This document shows positions 7,864-16,734 of a stretch of DNA of 64,000 nucleotides, one piece after another (within the stretch, counting starts at the first letter, position 1; the number at the start of each line of letters is the position of its first letter). The stretch spans positions 86,147 to 150,146 of the forward strand of contig JAIXOI010000009.1 in the NCBI GenBank assembly GCA_027486795.1, written 5' to 3'. The stretch is from Sphingobacteriales bacterium. GTDB taxonomy: Bacteria > Bacteroidota > Bacteroidia > Chitinophagales > CAIOSU01. The notes under the pieces are model-generated. The model saw only the letters and a program-made list of their open reading frames with translations. It ran no database searches and had not been told where the DNA came from. A program made the translations under genes and the position numbers.

Positions 7864-9336
7864 TTACAATCCGAACGCATAGTAAAAGGTACCTTTCTGG
7901 TCAGGGTACACACCCTCTACCATCACACCACCCTTTTTGTTGTTCAATATTTCTGCTAGCTTTTCTTTTGAGGTAATGGGTTGTCTATCAATATGGGTAA
8001 TCACAAACCCTTCATGCATATCGGTATAGCGTTTAATGGCACCGTTACCTATGCTTTTTACTTTTACGCCTGCTTTTATACCCAATTCTCGTTTTTCGTC
8101 GGCACTCAATTCTTCAAACGATACCCCCAAAAGGTCATCTACTTTCATATTTTCTTTACTAAGCAGGTCAAGCCCTTGGTTTTTATTCCTTAAGGTTACT
8201 ACCGTGCTGTTCAATTTGCCATCCCTGTAGTATTCCATGTTCAGCTTATCGCTCGGGCGGAATTGGGCAACCGTCTCTTGCAATTGCGAGGTGCTGTTTA
8301 TCTTGTTACCATTTATGCTTCTTATCACATCGCCGGGTTTCAAGCCCGCGTCATCTGCTGCGCTGCCACCTAATACTTCGTTTACGTAAACACCGTTCGG
8401 GTCAGGCAATTTCAAGGTCTTCATTTGGTCCACATCCACATTCCTGATAGTTACGCCCAGGAAGCCACGTTGTACTAGTCCAAATTCTTTCAGGTCGCCC
8501 ACAACTTTGCGCACTAGGTTAGATGGCACAGCAAACGAGTACCCAGCAAATGTACCGGTAGGCGACGCAATGGCTGTGTTTACGCCAATCAATTGTCCGC
8601 GCAAATCAACTAATGCACCGCCACTATTACCTGGGTTTACGGCAGCATCGGTTTGTATAAACGATTCGATGGCTGCATTGTCTTCCAGAATGTTAATCGA
8701 CCTTCCTTTGGCGCTAACAATACCTGCTGTTACGGTCGATTCTAGGTTAAATGGGTTGCCCACTGCCAATACCCATTCACCCACGCGCACCGAATCGGAA
8801 TTGGCGAACGGCAGGAATATTAAATTGGTAGCATCTATTTTCAGCAAAGCAATATCCGTGGATGGGTCGGCACCAATAACTTGGGCCACGTACTTTTGTT
8901 TGTCATTTAACACTACTTCTACTTCGCTAGCACCACTAATTACGTGGTTATTGGTTACTATGTACCCGTCAGGCGAAATAATTACGCCTGAACCAGAGGC
9001 TACTCGAGGTTGTGGCTCAAAACTATGGCCACCGCCAAAAAAATCAAATGGATTAATAAACTGCGGCATGCCTTGATTTGAAGCCTTACTGGTTGAAGTA
9101 ACGTGAACTACCCCTGGTGTGCTTATAGCTGCGGCATAAGTGAAATCAAGATTCCCATTTACGGGTATATTAGTAGCCGAGGCATCCGAAAAATTAGCAT
9201 AGCGCACAGGTTGCTCTGTTTGTATCGCCAATGTCTGGGTTGTATTATTGCCTTCAAAAGCTTTGTATCCGCCAATAGCTGCAGCGGCACTCAAAAAGGA
9301 TACGGTAACTAAGGTCAAAAGTGTCTTGGAGTTCAT
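7864..9336 (-). CDS. HtrA/DegP-type periplasmic serine protease
   Basis: The 490-residue enzyme degrades or chaperones misfolded envelope proteins. An N-terminal hydrophobic segment (LLTLVTVSFLSAAAAIGGY) serves as signal or anchor. The trypsin-like domain shows the catalytic triad: His in VTNNHVISGA, Asp in DPSTDIALLKID, and Ser in VNPGNSGGALVDLRG. Two PDZ domains follow: the first from about residue 285 (RGFLGVTIRNVDVDQ), and the second, more divergent, in the last 90 residues (LLGVSFEELSADEKRELGI). This is the Do-family layout. A near-consensus -7 element (CATATTTG on the minus strand, 9383-9390) lies upstream. It is convergent with the helicase. Confidence 0.93.
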   Translation of the reverse strand: MNSKTLLTLVTVSFLSAAAAIGGYKAFEGNNTTQTLAIQTEQPVRYANFSDASATNIPVNGNLDFTYAAAISTPGVVHVTSTSKASNQGMPQFINPFDFFGGGHSFEPQPRVASGSGVIISPDGYIVTNNHVISGASEVEVVLNDKQKYVAQVIGADPSTDIALLKIDATNLIFLPFANSDSVRVGEWVLAVGNPFNLESTVTAGIVSAKGRSINILEDNAAIESFIQTDAAVNPGNSGGALVDLRGQLIGVNTAIASPTGTFAGYSFAVPSNLVRKVVGDLKEFGLVQRGFLGVTIRNVDVDQMKTLKLPDPNGVYVNEVLGGSAADDAGLKPGDVIRSINGNKINSTSQLQETVAQFRPSDKLNMEYYRDGKLNSTVVTLRNKNQGLDLLSKENMKVDDLLGVSFEELSADEKRELGIKAGVKVKSIGNGAIKRYTDMHEGFVITHIDRQPITSKEKLAEILNNKKGGVMVEGVYPDQKGTFYYAFGL

Positions 9337-9468
9337 AAAGCAACTAATTTTGTGTTAATTGGTAATGTCTTAACTTACTCAACAAATATGGTACCGTCTG
9401 GTTGACGCGGATATCGGATAAACCGAATGAAACCCATTTTTATTTCACATACTAAGGCGGTATTCACA

Positions 9469-9476
9469 TATCTTTG
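9469..9476 (+). promoter_or_regulatory. -7 element TATCTTTG upstream of dapF
   Basis: This is an exact TAnnTTTG match on the plus strand, about 63 bases before the dapF ATG at 9540. It leaves a 5' leader of about 55 bases and argues against translation starting near 9474. Confidence 0.55.
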
Positions 9477-9539
9477 CATTACTTAACACTTATTAACCAA
9501 AACCTTGATAAACAAGGGCAAGGAAGTGACAATTTGAAC

Positions 9540-10337
9540 ATGGAACTGACATTTTTTAAATACCAAGGTGCTGGAAATGACTTCTTGATGATTGACAATC
9601 GCGCCAGGGTTTTTAATGGCATTGAGCGAGAATTGTTTGAGCAACTATGCCACAGGAGGTTTGGTATTGGTGCCGACGGCTTGATATTGTTACAAGAAAA
9701 GGAAGGATTTGATTTTGAAATGAAATACTACAATGCCGATGGACGTGAAAGTACCATGTGCGGCAACGGTGGTAGGTGCGTAGTGATGTTTGCCAAGCAA
9801 TTGGGGATTATTGAGGCAAGCGCTAGTTTTTTAGCGATTGATGGTCCGCACCAAGCGATAGTTTTGGAGGATGGAAACGTAAGCTTACAAATGGGGGATG
9901 TTTCAAGCATTGGGCGAGATAACGATGCTTACGTGCTTAATACAGGCTCTCCACATTATGTGCAGCAGGTAAATGATGCAAAGGGAGTTGATGTTTATCG
10001 TAATGGGAAGGCAATTCGAAATTCAACCAATTATGCTGCAGAAGGCATTAATGTAAATTTTGTGGAAGTTGTTGGGGATGGGCAATTGAAGGTGCGTACC
10101 TATGAACGTGGTGTAGAAGACGAAACTTATGCTTGCGGCACTGGGGTAACAGCTAGCGCTATCGTGGCCTCGCTAATGCAGGGTCTGCCTGAAGGAGATT
10201 ATGCTTATAGCATTGAAACCTTAGGTGGGCAACTTGGGGTTTCTTATAATTTTAAAGATGGAAAAGCCAGCAAAGTGTGGCTAACTGGGCCTGCTAAAAG
10301 GGTTTTTGACGGGAAGATAGATTTTAATTTGGCCTAA
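9540..10337 (+). CDS. dapF: diaminopimelate epimerase
   Basis: DapF converts LL- to meso-diaminopimelate for lysine and peptidoglycan synthesis. I start it at the ATG at 9540 (MELTFFKYQGAGNDF), since the family begins almost exactly there and the upstream frame overlaps the promoter; an AAGGAAG stretch lies about 17 bases before. The 265-residue protein has both catalytic cysteines, in STMCGNGGRC (about residue 69) and YACGTGVTAS (about residue 205). Substrate-binding motifs GAGNDFLMIDNR, FNADGR-like YNADGRES and NTGSPHYV are also present. It appears monocistronic, with a hairpin just downstream. Confidence 0.95.
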   Translation: MELTFFKYQGAGNDFLMIDNRARVFNGIERELFEQLCHRRFGIGADGLILLQEKEGFDFEMKYYNADGRESTMCGNGGRCVVMFAKQLGIIEASASFLAIDGPHQAIVLEDGNVSLQMGDVSSIGRDNDAYVLNTGSPHYVQQVNDAKGVDVYRNGKAIRNSTNYAAEGINVNFVEVVGDGQLKVRTYERGVEDETYACGTGVTASAIVASLMQGLPEGDYAYSIETLGGQLGVSYNFKDGKASKVWLTGPAKRVFDGKIDFNLA

Positions 10338-10346
10338 AATGCAAAA

Positions 10347-10368
10347 GAGGGGCACAATGTGCCGCCTC
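10347..10368 (+). terminator. hairpin after dapF
   Basis: GAGG-GGCAC (10347-10355) pairs with GTGCC-(G)-CCTC (10359-10368) around an AAT loop, 10 bases after the dapF stop. There is no U-run, so efficiency is uncertain. Confidence 0.5.
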
Positions 10369-10833
10369 CTTGCTATCAACCAACCACATTATTCAATCTT
10401 CACAATGCTGTTTTGGAGCAGCACTAGCAAGTTAGGGTAATCCCTGTTTTAGATAAATTTCCACCGACCAAAGTAGCATTTATCGGTAATTGGCACTAAA
10501 AAACCCGGATATGAGTTGTAAATGATGCCGGTAAACTTGTTTCTATTTCTTGTTACGGGACCTCGTTGCGGAAGTTTCGTTGTTTGTTAATAAATTTTTA
10601 ATAAACAAACTAATTGCTTGTTTATCAATTGTTTATGGTAGGCATTAGGCGCTGATTGCAATAATTATCAAACAAACTATTGATTTTGTTGGTTTCCGAT
10701 ACTACATTGAACCTGTGATTGATCATGTGATGTTTGACAATTTAATATCTTATTGTTAGTTTTACTGGGATAATAAACGACCAGACCACTTGTTTCGACC
10801 ATAGTTTTTAAAGAATAAACTAAATACCCGGAT
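10369..10833. other. AT-rich gene-free region upstream of a surface-protein gene
   Basis: No supportable ORF lies here. The middle (about 10575-10700) is very AT-rich and repeats the word GTTTGTT/AACAAAC in both orientations (for example 10582-10588 against 10604-10610). A 13-mer ACCCGGATATGAG at 10503-10515 recurs at 10826-10838 across the start codon of the next gene. Near-consensus -7 elements (TAGTTTTA about 10757, TAGTTTTT about 10802) are possible promoters. Confidence 0.45.
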
Positions 10834-12516
10834 ATGAGAAAATTGTACATGATCTTTTCCCTTTTATTGGTGACTGTTTTAGCGGCCAACGGCCAAGCAT
10901 TTTATAATGCCGGAACGGTAACTATTGAGGGAACAGGCCTACTGTATGTAGATGGAGATGTGGAAATTGCGAGCACGGGCTCTGTTACCAACGATGGTAT
11001 AATGGAGATTAAAGGTAATTACACCAATGCGCGTACGGATGGTGCCATTTCTAATGGCGCTTCTGGTGAGCGCATCGTTAAATTTACAGGCGCTGGTAAC
11101 CTGCAAACCATTTCGTCCCCGAATGCCTCTTCAATAAGTTTTTATGAACTTGAGACACAGAACCCTGCAACTTACATTGCAGGTGCGCCAGCTGCAGGTG
11201 TTCAAGCTACAACCAATATTGTAATTAACAGTGAAGTTACTTTTAACAGTGGCGCACTGATGATGGAAAGCAACGACCTTATTTTGGGTTTGAATGCTAC
11301 TTCAAGCGGTTACAGTGGGTTTTATAGCGCACACTTTACTTCTGGTTCGTTTGTGAAAAAAGTAGCTACAGGCCAATCATCAACTGTACACCAGTTTCCT
11401 TACTACAAGCGCGATTTTAATGGCGGCACATACCTGCCAGCTACTCTTCGCTTGAATACCGCGCCGGTGCAAGCTGATGAGATTCGCGTGAAGTTTGAAG
11501 AGAACAGCAATTTGGGTAACATTTTCCATGTTGGTGGCTGCTCTAACATTGGTCCTGGCGGAAACCAGAACATTATGTTGAACAGGATGGTGGAGAACTT
11601 TGGTGTATGGCGCATTGATGCAGAAGATGCAAGCAACAACAACCTTGACAACACTGCAGGCTGGGAGTATGATTTGACTTTGTATCCTACGGCAGCAGCA
11701 TTGAACAACTTGACCAGCACATACGGCTCTGAATACTACAAATTGTTGCGTATCGCATCTCACAGTGGCAACACCCTATTGAATGCTCCTGGTAGCTCAA
11801 CCGACTGGACCGCTTCTGCAACTCAATCTGGTACTTATTGCGATGGAATAGTAGAAATTGCAGCTTACAGCCAAGCTACTGGTATTACTGCCACCCGATT
11901 GAATCTGTTCTCTCGCTTTGGCGGTGCAGGCAACGAAGGTGGTGCTAGCTTGCCAATTGAATTGATAAGCCTTGAGGCGGTGCCTGTTGACAATCAATAC
12001 ATCGCCGTTAATTGGGCTACTTCTATTGAGATCAACAATAAAGGTTTTGAAGTATTGCGTAGCACCGATGGTGATAACTTTACCACCCAAGGTTGGGTTG
12101 ATGGTAATGGAAATAGCACCGTGCAACACAACTATAGTTTCCTTGACAAAAATGTAGTGCCAAACCAATTGTACTACTACCGTTTGCGCCAAGTTGATAA
12201 TGATAACAATGCCGAACTAACCCACATTGTAAACGCAATGATTACTGGTTCTTCAGTATTTACTATCAGCGATTTTATTCCTAACCCAACCACTAATAGC
12301 ACTCGTATCGAGATCGTGAGCAGCGATGTGAAACATGTTAGTGTAGTTATCTACAATACCTTGGGTCAGATTATTAGCAACCAAGAAGTGGATACCAACG
12401 TAGGTACAACCCCGATAAACTTTGACATGACCGAAGTGGCCTCTGGCACATACTACGGTGTAATTAAAGTGGATGGCGAAGAATACAACAAGAAATTGGT
12501 TATTGCCCGTCAATAA
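10834..12516 (+). CDS. T9SS type A sorted surface protein
   Basis: The 560-residue protein begins with a signal peptide (KLYMIFSLLLVTVLAANGQ). Residues 20-130 contain beta-helix-like text (VEIASTGSVTNDGIMEIKG) as seen in Bacteroidota cell-surface proteins. A fibronectin-like segment is visible near residues 380-470, starting LPIELISLEA and including VNWATSIEINNKGFEV. The C-terminal 80 residues form a type A sorting domain: FIPNPTTNSTRIEI, VVIYNTLGQIIS and GTYYGVIKVDGEEYNKKLVI. It is therefore exported by the type IX system and likely attached to the cell surface. Function beyond that is unknown. The coding strand favours AAC and GGT codons, hinting at good expression. A strong terminator follows. 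Confidence 0.85.
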   Translation: MRKLYMIFSLLLVTVLAANGQAFYNAGTVTIEGTGLLYVDGDVEIASTGSVTNDGIMEIKGNYTNARTDGAISNGASGERIVKFTGAGNLQTISSPNASSISFYELETQNPATYIAGAPAAGVQATTNIVINSEVTFNSGALMMESNDLILGLNATSSGYSGFYSAHFTSGSFVKKVATGQSSTVHQFPYYKRDFNGGTYLPATLRLNTAPVQADEIRVKFEENSNLGNIFHVGGCSNIGPGGNQNIMLNRMVENFGVWRIDAEDASNNNLDNTAGWEYDLTLYPTAAALNNLTSTYGSEYYKLLRIASHSGNTLLNAPGSSTDWTASATQSGTYCDGIVEIAAYSQATGITATRLNLFSRFGGAGNEGGASLPIELISLEAVPVDNQYIAVNWATSIEINNKGFEVLRSTDGDNFTTQGWVDGNGNSTVQHNYSFLDKNVVPNQLYYYRLRQVDNDNNAELTHIVNAMITGSSVFTISDFIPNPTTNSTRIEIVSSDVKHVSVVIYNTLGQIISNQEVDTNVGTTPINFDMTEVASGTYYGVIKVDGEEYNKKLVIARQ

Positions 12517-12532
12517 TACATTTAAGGGTTAA

Positions 12533-12576
12533 AAAATTAAAAAGGTTGGAGCAAGTGCTCCAACCTTTTTAATTTT
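12533..12576. terminator. strong intrinsic terminator
   Basis: A perfect 20-bp stem (12533-12552 with 12557-12576) with loop AAGT is followed by T-rich sequence. The GC-rich centre GGTTGGAGC/GCTCCAACC flanked by A and T runs is a classical rho-independent terminator for the surface protein gene. Confidence 0.9.
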
Positions 12577-12658
12577 ACCAAGGATAAAAGTAATATAAAC
12601 CATTGTGGCATATTCTTTGTGCAATGGTTTACAAATTCTTAATCATCAATTAAACTCC

Positions 12659-13363
12659 ATGAAAAATCACATACTCCTTTTCGCTGCTGCTGCCTTTGGT
12701 TTTATGCCTTTAGCTGCCGAAGCCCAAAAGAACACTAGTGCTGGCAATAATATTGTAACCACCAACAAAACTATATATGCTAAGGCTGTTGAGTTTGGCG
12801 ACTTTAATACGGCTATAGTGGCGGCGCACACCATTTTGGCCAACTCTCCCAACGATTACCATTATTTAGACTCGCTGGTGAGTTTGTATAGTGCCAATGG
12901 CAATTTGGTTGCTGCTGTAAATGTAGGTAATACCATTTTAGACGCCGCACCGCAAAACACAACTGTAAGAGAACTGGTGGCCAATAGTTTAGTAGGATTG
13001 GGCATGAACGGCGAGGCAATAGTGCATTACAACGATTTATATAGTCGTACCTCGAACATTATTTACTTGTACAATATTGCCACCACCGAGTTTAGTATGA
13101 AAAACTATACCGATTGTGGCTTGACTGTAGAGCGCATACTAAAAGCCGACGGAAACTTGACCAAGGTGGCAATAAATGGTGCCGATGGCAAAACGCAGGA
13201 TATACCGGTAAAAGCAGCTGCCTACAATATTAAAGGTGCTATAGCAGTAGAGGTGAACAATACCATCATAGCTAAAGCAAGCTTTGAGGAGGCGCTAAAA
13301 ATAGCCCCAGAATTTTCGTTGGCCAAAAGCAATCTCGAGGTGCTAAAAAAGACTACTAAATAA
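12659..13363 (+). CDS. secreted TPR-repeat protein
   Basis: I start it at the ATG at 12659, where a clean signal peptide begins (KNHILLFAAAAFGFMPLAAEAQ); the frame is open 18 codons further upstream, but that would bury the signal. The mature part (about 210 residues) is alpha-helical with TPR-like repeats: FGDFNTAIVAAHTILANSPN, NLVAAVNVGNTILDAAPQN, NGEAIVHYNDLYSR and AKASFEEALKIAPEF. TPR proteins are protein-interaction scaffolds; here it would act in the periplasm. No partner gene is apparent from context: it stands between the T9SS cargo gene (after its terminator) and the CorA gene. Confidence 0.7.
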   Translation: MKNHILLFAAAAFGFMPLAAEAQKNTSAGNNIVTTNKTIYAKAVEFGDFNTAIVAAHTILANSPNDYHYLDSLVSLYSANGNLVAAVNVGNTILDAAPQNTTVRELVANSLVGLGMNGEAIVHYNDLYSRTSNIIYLYNIATTEFSMKNYTDCGLTVERILKADGNLTKVAINGADGKTQDIPVKAAAYNIKGAIAVEVNNTIIAKASFEEALKIAPEFSLAKSNLEVLKKTTK

Positions 13364-13432
13364 CATTGTTTTTTATGCACCAAAGCGGCCTTCAATCTTT
13401 GAGTGCTAATAGGTTTCTAGCGTTTGGATTTG

Positions 13433-13440
13433 TACCTTTG
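13433..13440 (+). promoter_or_regulatory. -7 element TACCTTTG upstream of corA
   Basis: This is an exact TAnnTTTG match, 44 bases before the GTG proposed as the CorA start, within the 120-base gap after the TPR gene. Confidence 0.5.
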
Positions 13441-13483
13441 CTCGGTAAAGAGGTAATAACCATCTTAACCCCCATGGACAGTA

Positions 13484-14437
13484 GTGGTAGATATTTTCAA
13501 AAAAACTGGCGATGAACTAATACGCATCGAACAGGCCGAACCGGGCTGCTGGATAAATATTTACCCTCCTTTTAACCATGATAATCTTGAGGACATAAGC
13601 AATACTTACAACATTCCTCTCGATTTCCTTATTGACTCGCTGGATATTAACGAACGGTCTCGCTACGAGTTTGAAGACGATGTGAAGTTAATCGTATTGA
13701 ATACCCCTGTTGATAATGAAGGCGAAATTGTGGATGATGATAGGTCGGTTTATGTTACCTTACCTATTGGTATTATTCTGTTGCCCGATATGATACTGAC
13801 CCTTAGTCAGCACCCCAATCCGGTAATTGATAGCTTCATCAATCAAAGGGTAAAGCGCTTTGACCCAGCCGACACCAAGAAGTTTGTATTGCAGTTGTTT
13901 GATAGGAATGTATTTTACTTTTTGCATTACTTGCGCCAGATAAACAATAAGCGTAATCTCATTGAAGATGAGTTATATAATTCGTCTAGGAATACTGAGC
14001 TGGCGCAATTGATGAATCTTCAAAAGGCCTTAGTGTATTTTGTAAATACGCTTCGTGGTAACGAGCTTACCATGGCAAAGCTTGCCCGTACCGATTTTTT
14101 AAAAATTAAGAGCGACGAAGACCTATCGGATTACTTAGAGGATGTAATAGTAGATAATAGCCAGGCTTTGGAGATGGCAAACGTTTATACCAACATCTTG
14201 AATGGCACTATGGATGCTTTCGCTAGCATTATCTCCAACAACTTGAATACCGTAATGCAGCGCCTTACCTCAGTAACCATAGTATTGATGGTGCCAACAT
14301 TGGTAGCTAGTTTTTATGGTATGAACGTAGAGCTTCCTTTTCAACATCAGCCAAGTGCCTATGTTATAGCCATAGGTATTTCACTAATGCTTTCCTTTCT
14401 GTTAGTAATGTTTTTCCGCAGGAAAAAGTGGTTCTGA
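13484..14437 (+). CDS. corA: CorA family magnesium/divalent cation transporter
   Basis: The 317-residue protein has a long soluble N-terminal domain and two C-terminal membrane helices. The first helix ends in the family signature Y-GMN (FYGMNVELPF) and the second is YVIAIGISLMLSFLLVMFF, followed by the basic tail RRKKWF. This is the CorA pentamer topology for Mg2+ uptake. The start is unclear: GTG at 13484 is the only start in frame near the family N-terminus, because the nearby ATG at 13474 is in another frame and is quickly stopped. It has its own TAnnTTTG element. Confidence 0.9.
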   Translation: MVDIFKKTGDELIRIEQAEPGCWINIYPPFNHDNLEDISNTYNIPLDFLIDSLDINERSRYEFEDDVKLIVLNTPVDNEGEIVDDDRSVYVTLPIGIILLPDMILTLSQHPNPVIDSFINQRVKRFDPADTKKFVLQLFDRNVFYFLHYLRQINNKRNLIEDELYNSSRNTELAQLMNLQKALVYFVNTLRGNELTMAKLARTDFLKIKSDEDLSDYLEDVIVDNSQALEMANVYTNILNGTMDAFASIISNNLNTVMQRLTSVTIVLMVPTLVASFYGMNVELPFQHQPSAYVIAIGISLMLSFLLVMFFRRKKWF

Positions 14438-14440
14438 TTT

Positions 14441-14553
14441 GGTTATTGGTTTACCCGTTATTGGTTATTAGTGCCTTTTAGTTTCTCTGTGTGTTATCTT
14501 AAATTTATTTTAGCGATTGGTTAACCCTAATTAACAGATAACCAATAAACTGA
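14441..14553. repeat. degenerate GGTTATT words in inverted arrangement
   Basis: The left part reads GGTTATT, GGTTTAC, C, CGTTATT, GGTTATT (14441-14469). The right part (14515-14553), read on the minus strand, has words such as ATAGTTA, ATCAGTTT, ATTGGTTA and TCTGTTA. The two blocks lie about 45 bases apart between the convergent corA and fmt genes and may pair imperfectly. No other terminator is visible for either gene. Confidence 0.5.
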
Positions 14554-15468
14554 TTAACTATTGCTTCTCCAGCCTAATAAAAAGTCTTTCACCGCTAGTC
14601 GTTTTTTACCTTCTAGTTGTAATTCTTCGGCGTAGATGTAGCCGCCCTTTACAGCAAACTTTAGGTATGTTTTGCCGTCGGTGTCAATACTACCAATAAG
14701 TAAATCATGATTGGCTGCTTCCTTTTTAGTTTGATAGATTTTTAGGGTCTTGCCATCCAACTCGGTCCAAGCAGCAGGGTAGGGGCTAAGGCCTCGAATG
14801 TGGTTGTAAACTTTATCAAGCGGTTGATGCCAATCAATCTTACAATCATCCCTGAAAATTTTTGGGGCATGTGGGTAATCGCCTGTCATATCTTGCGGAG
14901 TGGCTTTTACCGTGCCTTGCGCTATTTCTTTAACTGTTTGTAGCACCGTTTTAGCCCCTAGGGCCATCATACGGTCGTGCACGTCACCAGTGTTTTCATC
15001 AGGACCAATCGGCATAGTGGCTTGATGTATTATACTCCCAGTATCAATTTCGTGTTGGAGGAAAAAAGTAGTTACGCCAGTTTGGGTTTCGCCATTCATA
15101 ACTGCCCAGTTAATAGGTGCTGCCCCACGATAAGCAGGCAACAATGAGCCATGTAAGTTGAACGTGCCGCGGGGCGGCATATTCCATACCACTTCGGGCA
15201 GCATCCTGAAAGCCACCACTATCTGCAGGTCGGCATTTAAGCCTTTTAGTTCCTCTAAAAAACTTGGGGCTTTTAATTTCTCTGGCTGCAAAACAGGTAA
15301 GTGGTGCTCTATGGCATATTTTTTTACAGCACTTTGCTGTATTTGGTTACCACGGCCAGCAGGTTTGTCGGGTGCAGTTATTACACCAACAATGTTATAA
15401 CCGTTTTGTACCAATATATCTAAAGAGGCAACTGCAAAATCGGGCGTGCCCATAAAAACAATACGCAT
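14554..15468 (-). CDS. fmt: methionyl-tRNA formyltransferase
   Basis: Fmt formylates initiator Met-tRNA using 10-formyl-tetrahydrofolate. The 304-residue protein begins RIVFMGTPDFAV and contains VGVITAPDKPAGRG. The catalytic Asn, His and Asp lie in FNLHGSLLPAYRGAAPINWA (about residues 105-124) and HEIDTGSI. The C-terminal domain (IRGLSPYPAAWTELDGKTLKIYQ) binds tRNA. It lies 5 bases downstream of the muramidase gene on the same strand, so the two are probably one transcript. Confidence 0.96.
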   Translation of the reverse strand: MRIVFMGTPDFAVASLDILVQNGYNIVGVITAPDKPAGRGNQIQQSAVKKYAIEHHLPVLQPEKLKAPSFLEELKGLNADLQIVVAFRMLPEVVWNMPPRGTFNLHGSLLPAYRGAAPINWAVMNGETQTGVTTFFLQHEIDTGSIIHQATMPIGPDENTGDVHDRMMALGAKTVLQTVKEIAQGTVKATPQDMTGDYPHAPKIFRDDCKIDWHQPLDKVYNHIRGLSPYPAAWTELDGKTLKIYQTKKEAANHDLLIGSIDTDGKTYLKFAVKGGYIYAEELQLEGKKRLAVKDFLLGWRSNS

Positions 15469-15473
15469 AGCGG

Positions 15474-16667
15474 TTATTTTGTAAAATCGGGGTAAAGAAG
15501 GTATTGTTTGCGCATTGCCATATATGCATCCAATTCAGGTTTCCAAAATGAGCCAGCCTCTGCTGTGTTGTAACCACTAGTAATAACTTCGCGCAGTTTT
15601 GCTGTGCCAGCTAATTTCTCAAAAAATGCATTGAAGAACTCTTGGCCTTTGCCTGCATTATTAAAGTATTGATATGATTGCAAAAGCCATTGAAAATCGA
15701 GTTTTCGACTACGCTCAAAGTAGTCTTGGCCAAACTCTTGCAATTCTGTGCCGCGGCATTGCAGGTCTTTGTAAGGCGGGCTTTGGGCACCTGGTATGCT
15801 CATGGGTGTAAACTCATAGTCGCCTATGGCATATTCGGGGTGGCCAAATATCTGGAAGGGCCTGTCAGTGCCCCTGCCCACACTCATAATGGTGCCTTCA
15901 AAAAAGCATAATGATGGATACAAGTAAATAGCCTCCATATTGGGCAGGTTGGGCGATGGTTTCACGGGCAATTGGTACATGGTTTGGTGCTTGTAGCCAA
16001 AGCATGGTACAACTGTTATGTTGCATTGTATACCGTTGGCAAGCCACTTTTGCCCGTTAATCATTTGTGCCAATTCGCCAACGGTAAGGCCATGAACTAC
16101 TGGTATGGGGTGCATGCCCACAAAACTCTTGTAGCTTTCCTCCAAAATAGGACCGTCAACATAAAAGCCATTAGGGTTGGGGCGGTCAAGTATTATAACA
16201 GGTATTCCCGCTTCGGCACAGGCCTCCATAACGTAGTGCATAGTGCTTATGTAGGTATAAAACCGAGCTCCTACATCTTGTATATCAAATATCACCACGT
16301 CTAAGCCTTCTAGGTGCTCAGCCGTAGGTTTTTTGATGTTGCCATATAGCGAAATTACAGGCAATCCTGTCTTTGGGTCGGTTTCGGAGTTAATCTCTTG
16401 CCCGGCATCCCCCATACCTCTGAAACCATGTTCAGGGGCAAATACTTTGGTAACTTTTATTTTTTGTGCCAAAAGTGTATCAACCAAATGGGTTTGAGAT
16501 GAACCCACAATACTGGTATGGTTTACTACCAATCCTACAGTTTTACCTGCCAATGACGGCACATACTCGCGCATTCTTTCGGCACCTACAAGCAGTGGTT
16601 TGCCACTCTGCGCAAATAGCGTAAGGCTAAAGAATAATAATGATACAATGGCGGTTACAATTTTCAT
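15474..16667 (-). CDS. NamZ-type exo-beta-N-acetylmuramidase (DUF1343)
   Basis: I start it at the ATG at 16667 because a signal peptide begins there (KIVTAIVSLLFFSLTLFAQ); the frame is open 57 codons further upstream without plausible content. The 397-residue protein has the family blocks GKTVGLVVNHTSIVG, VFAPEHGFRG near residue 90, VISLYG, VVIFDIQDVGARFYTYISTM and ILDRPNPNG, then SVGRGTDRPFQIFGHPE. Characterised members release terminal MurNAc from peptidoglycan fragments, so a role in cell-wall recycling in the periplasm is likely. It precedes fmt by 5 bases. Its 5' region overlaps the upstream part of the divergently read LolC/E-like frame. Confidence 0.88.
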   Translation of the reverse strand: MKIVTAIVSLLFFSLTLFAQSGKPLLVGAERMREYVPSLAGKTVGLVVNHTSIVGSSQTHLVDTLLAQKIKVTKVFAPEHGFRGMGDAGQEINSETDPKTGLPVISLYGNIKKPTAEHLEGLDVVIFDIQDVGARFYTYISTMHYVMEACAEAGIPVIILDRPNPNGFYVDGPILEESYKSFVGMHPIPVVHGLTVGELAQMINGQKWLANGIQCNITVVPCFGYKHQTMYQLPVKPSPNLPNMEAIYLYPSLCFFEGTIMSVGRGTDRPFQIFGHPEYAIGDYEFTPMSIPGAQSPPYKDLQCRGTELQEFGQDYFERSRKLDFQWLLQSYQYFNNAGKGQEFFNAFFEKLAGTAKLREVITSGYNTAEAGSFWKPELDAYMAMRKQYLLYPDFTK

Positions 16668-16734
16668 ATTTTTGAGCGTAATTAATGACGAAATTAGCCA
16701 AATCCTTTTTAACTGCCCGAACCCATTTGCGGAT

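Noticed and set aside
9474-9539. Upstream extension of dapF to 9474
   Set aside because: The extra 22 residues have no family match and the frame begins inside the TATCTTTG promoter element.
16600-16734. N-terminal extension of the LolC/E-like permease
   Set aside because: These codons overlap the start region of the divergent muramidase gene and lack family homology; the protein fold starts near 16735.
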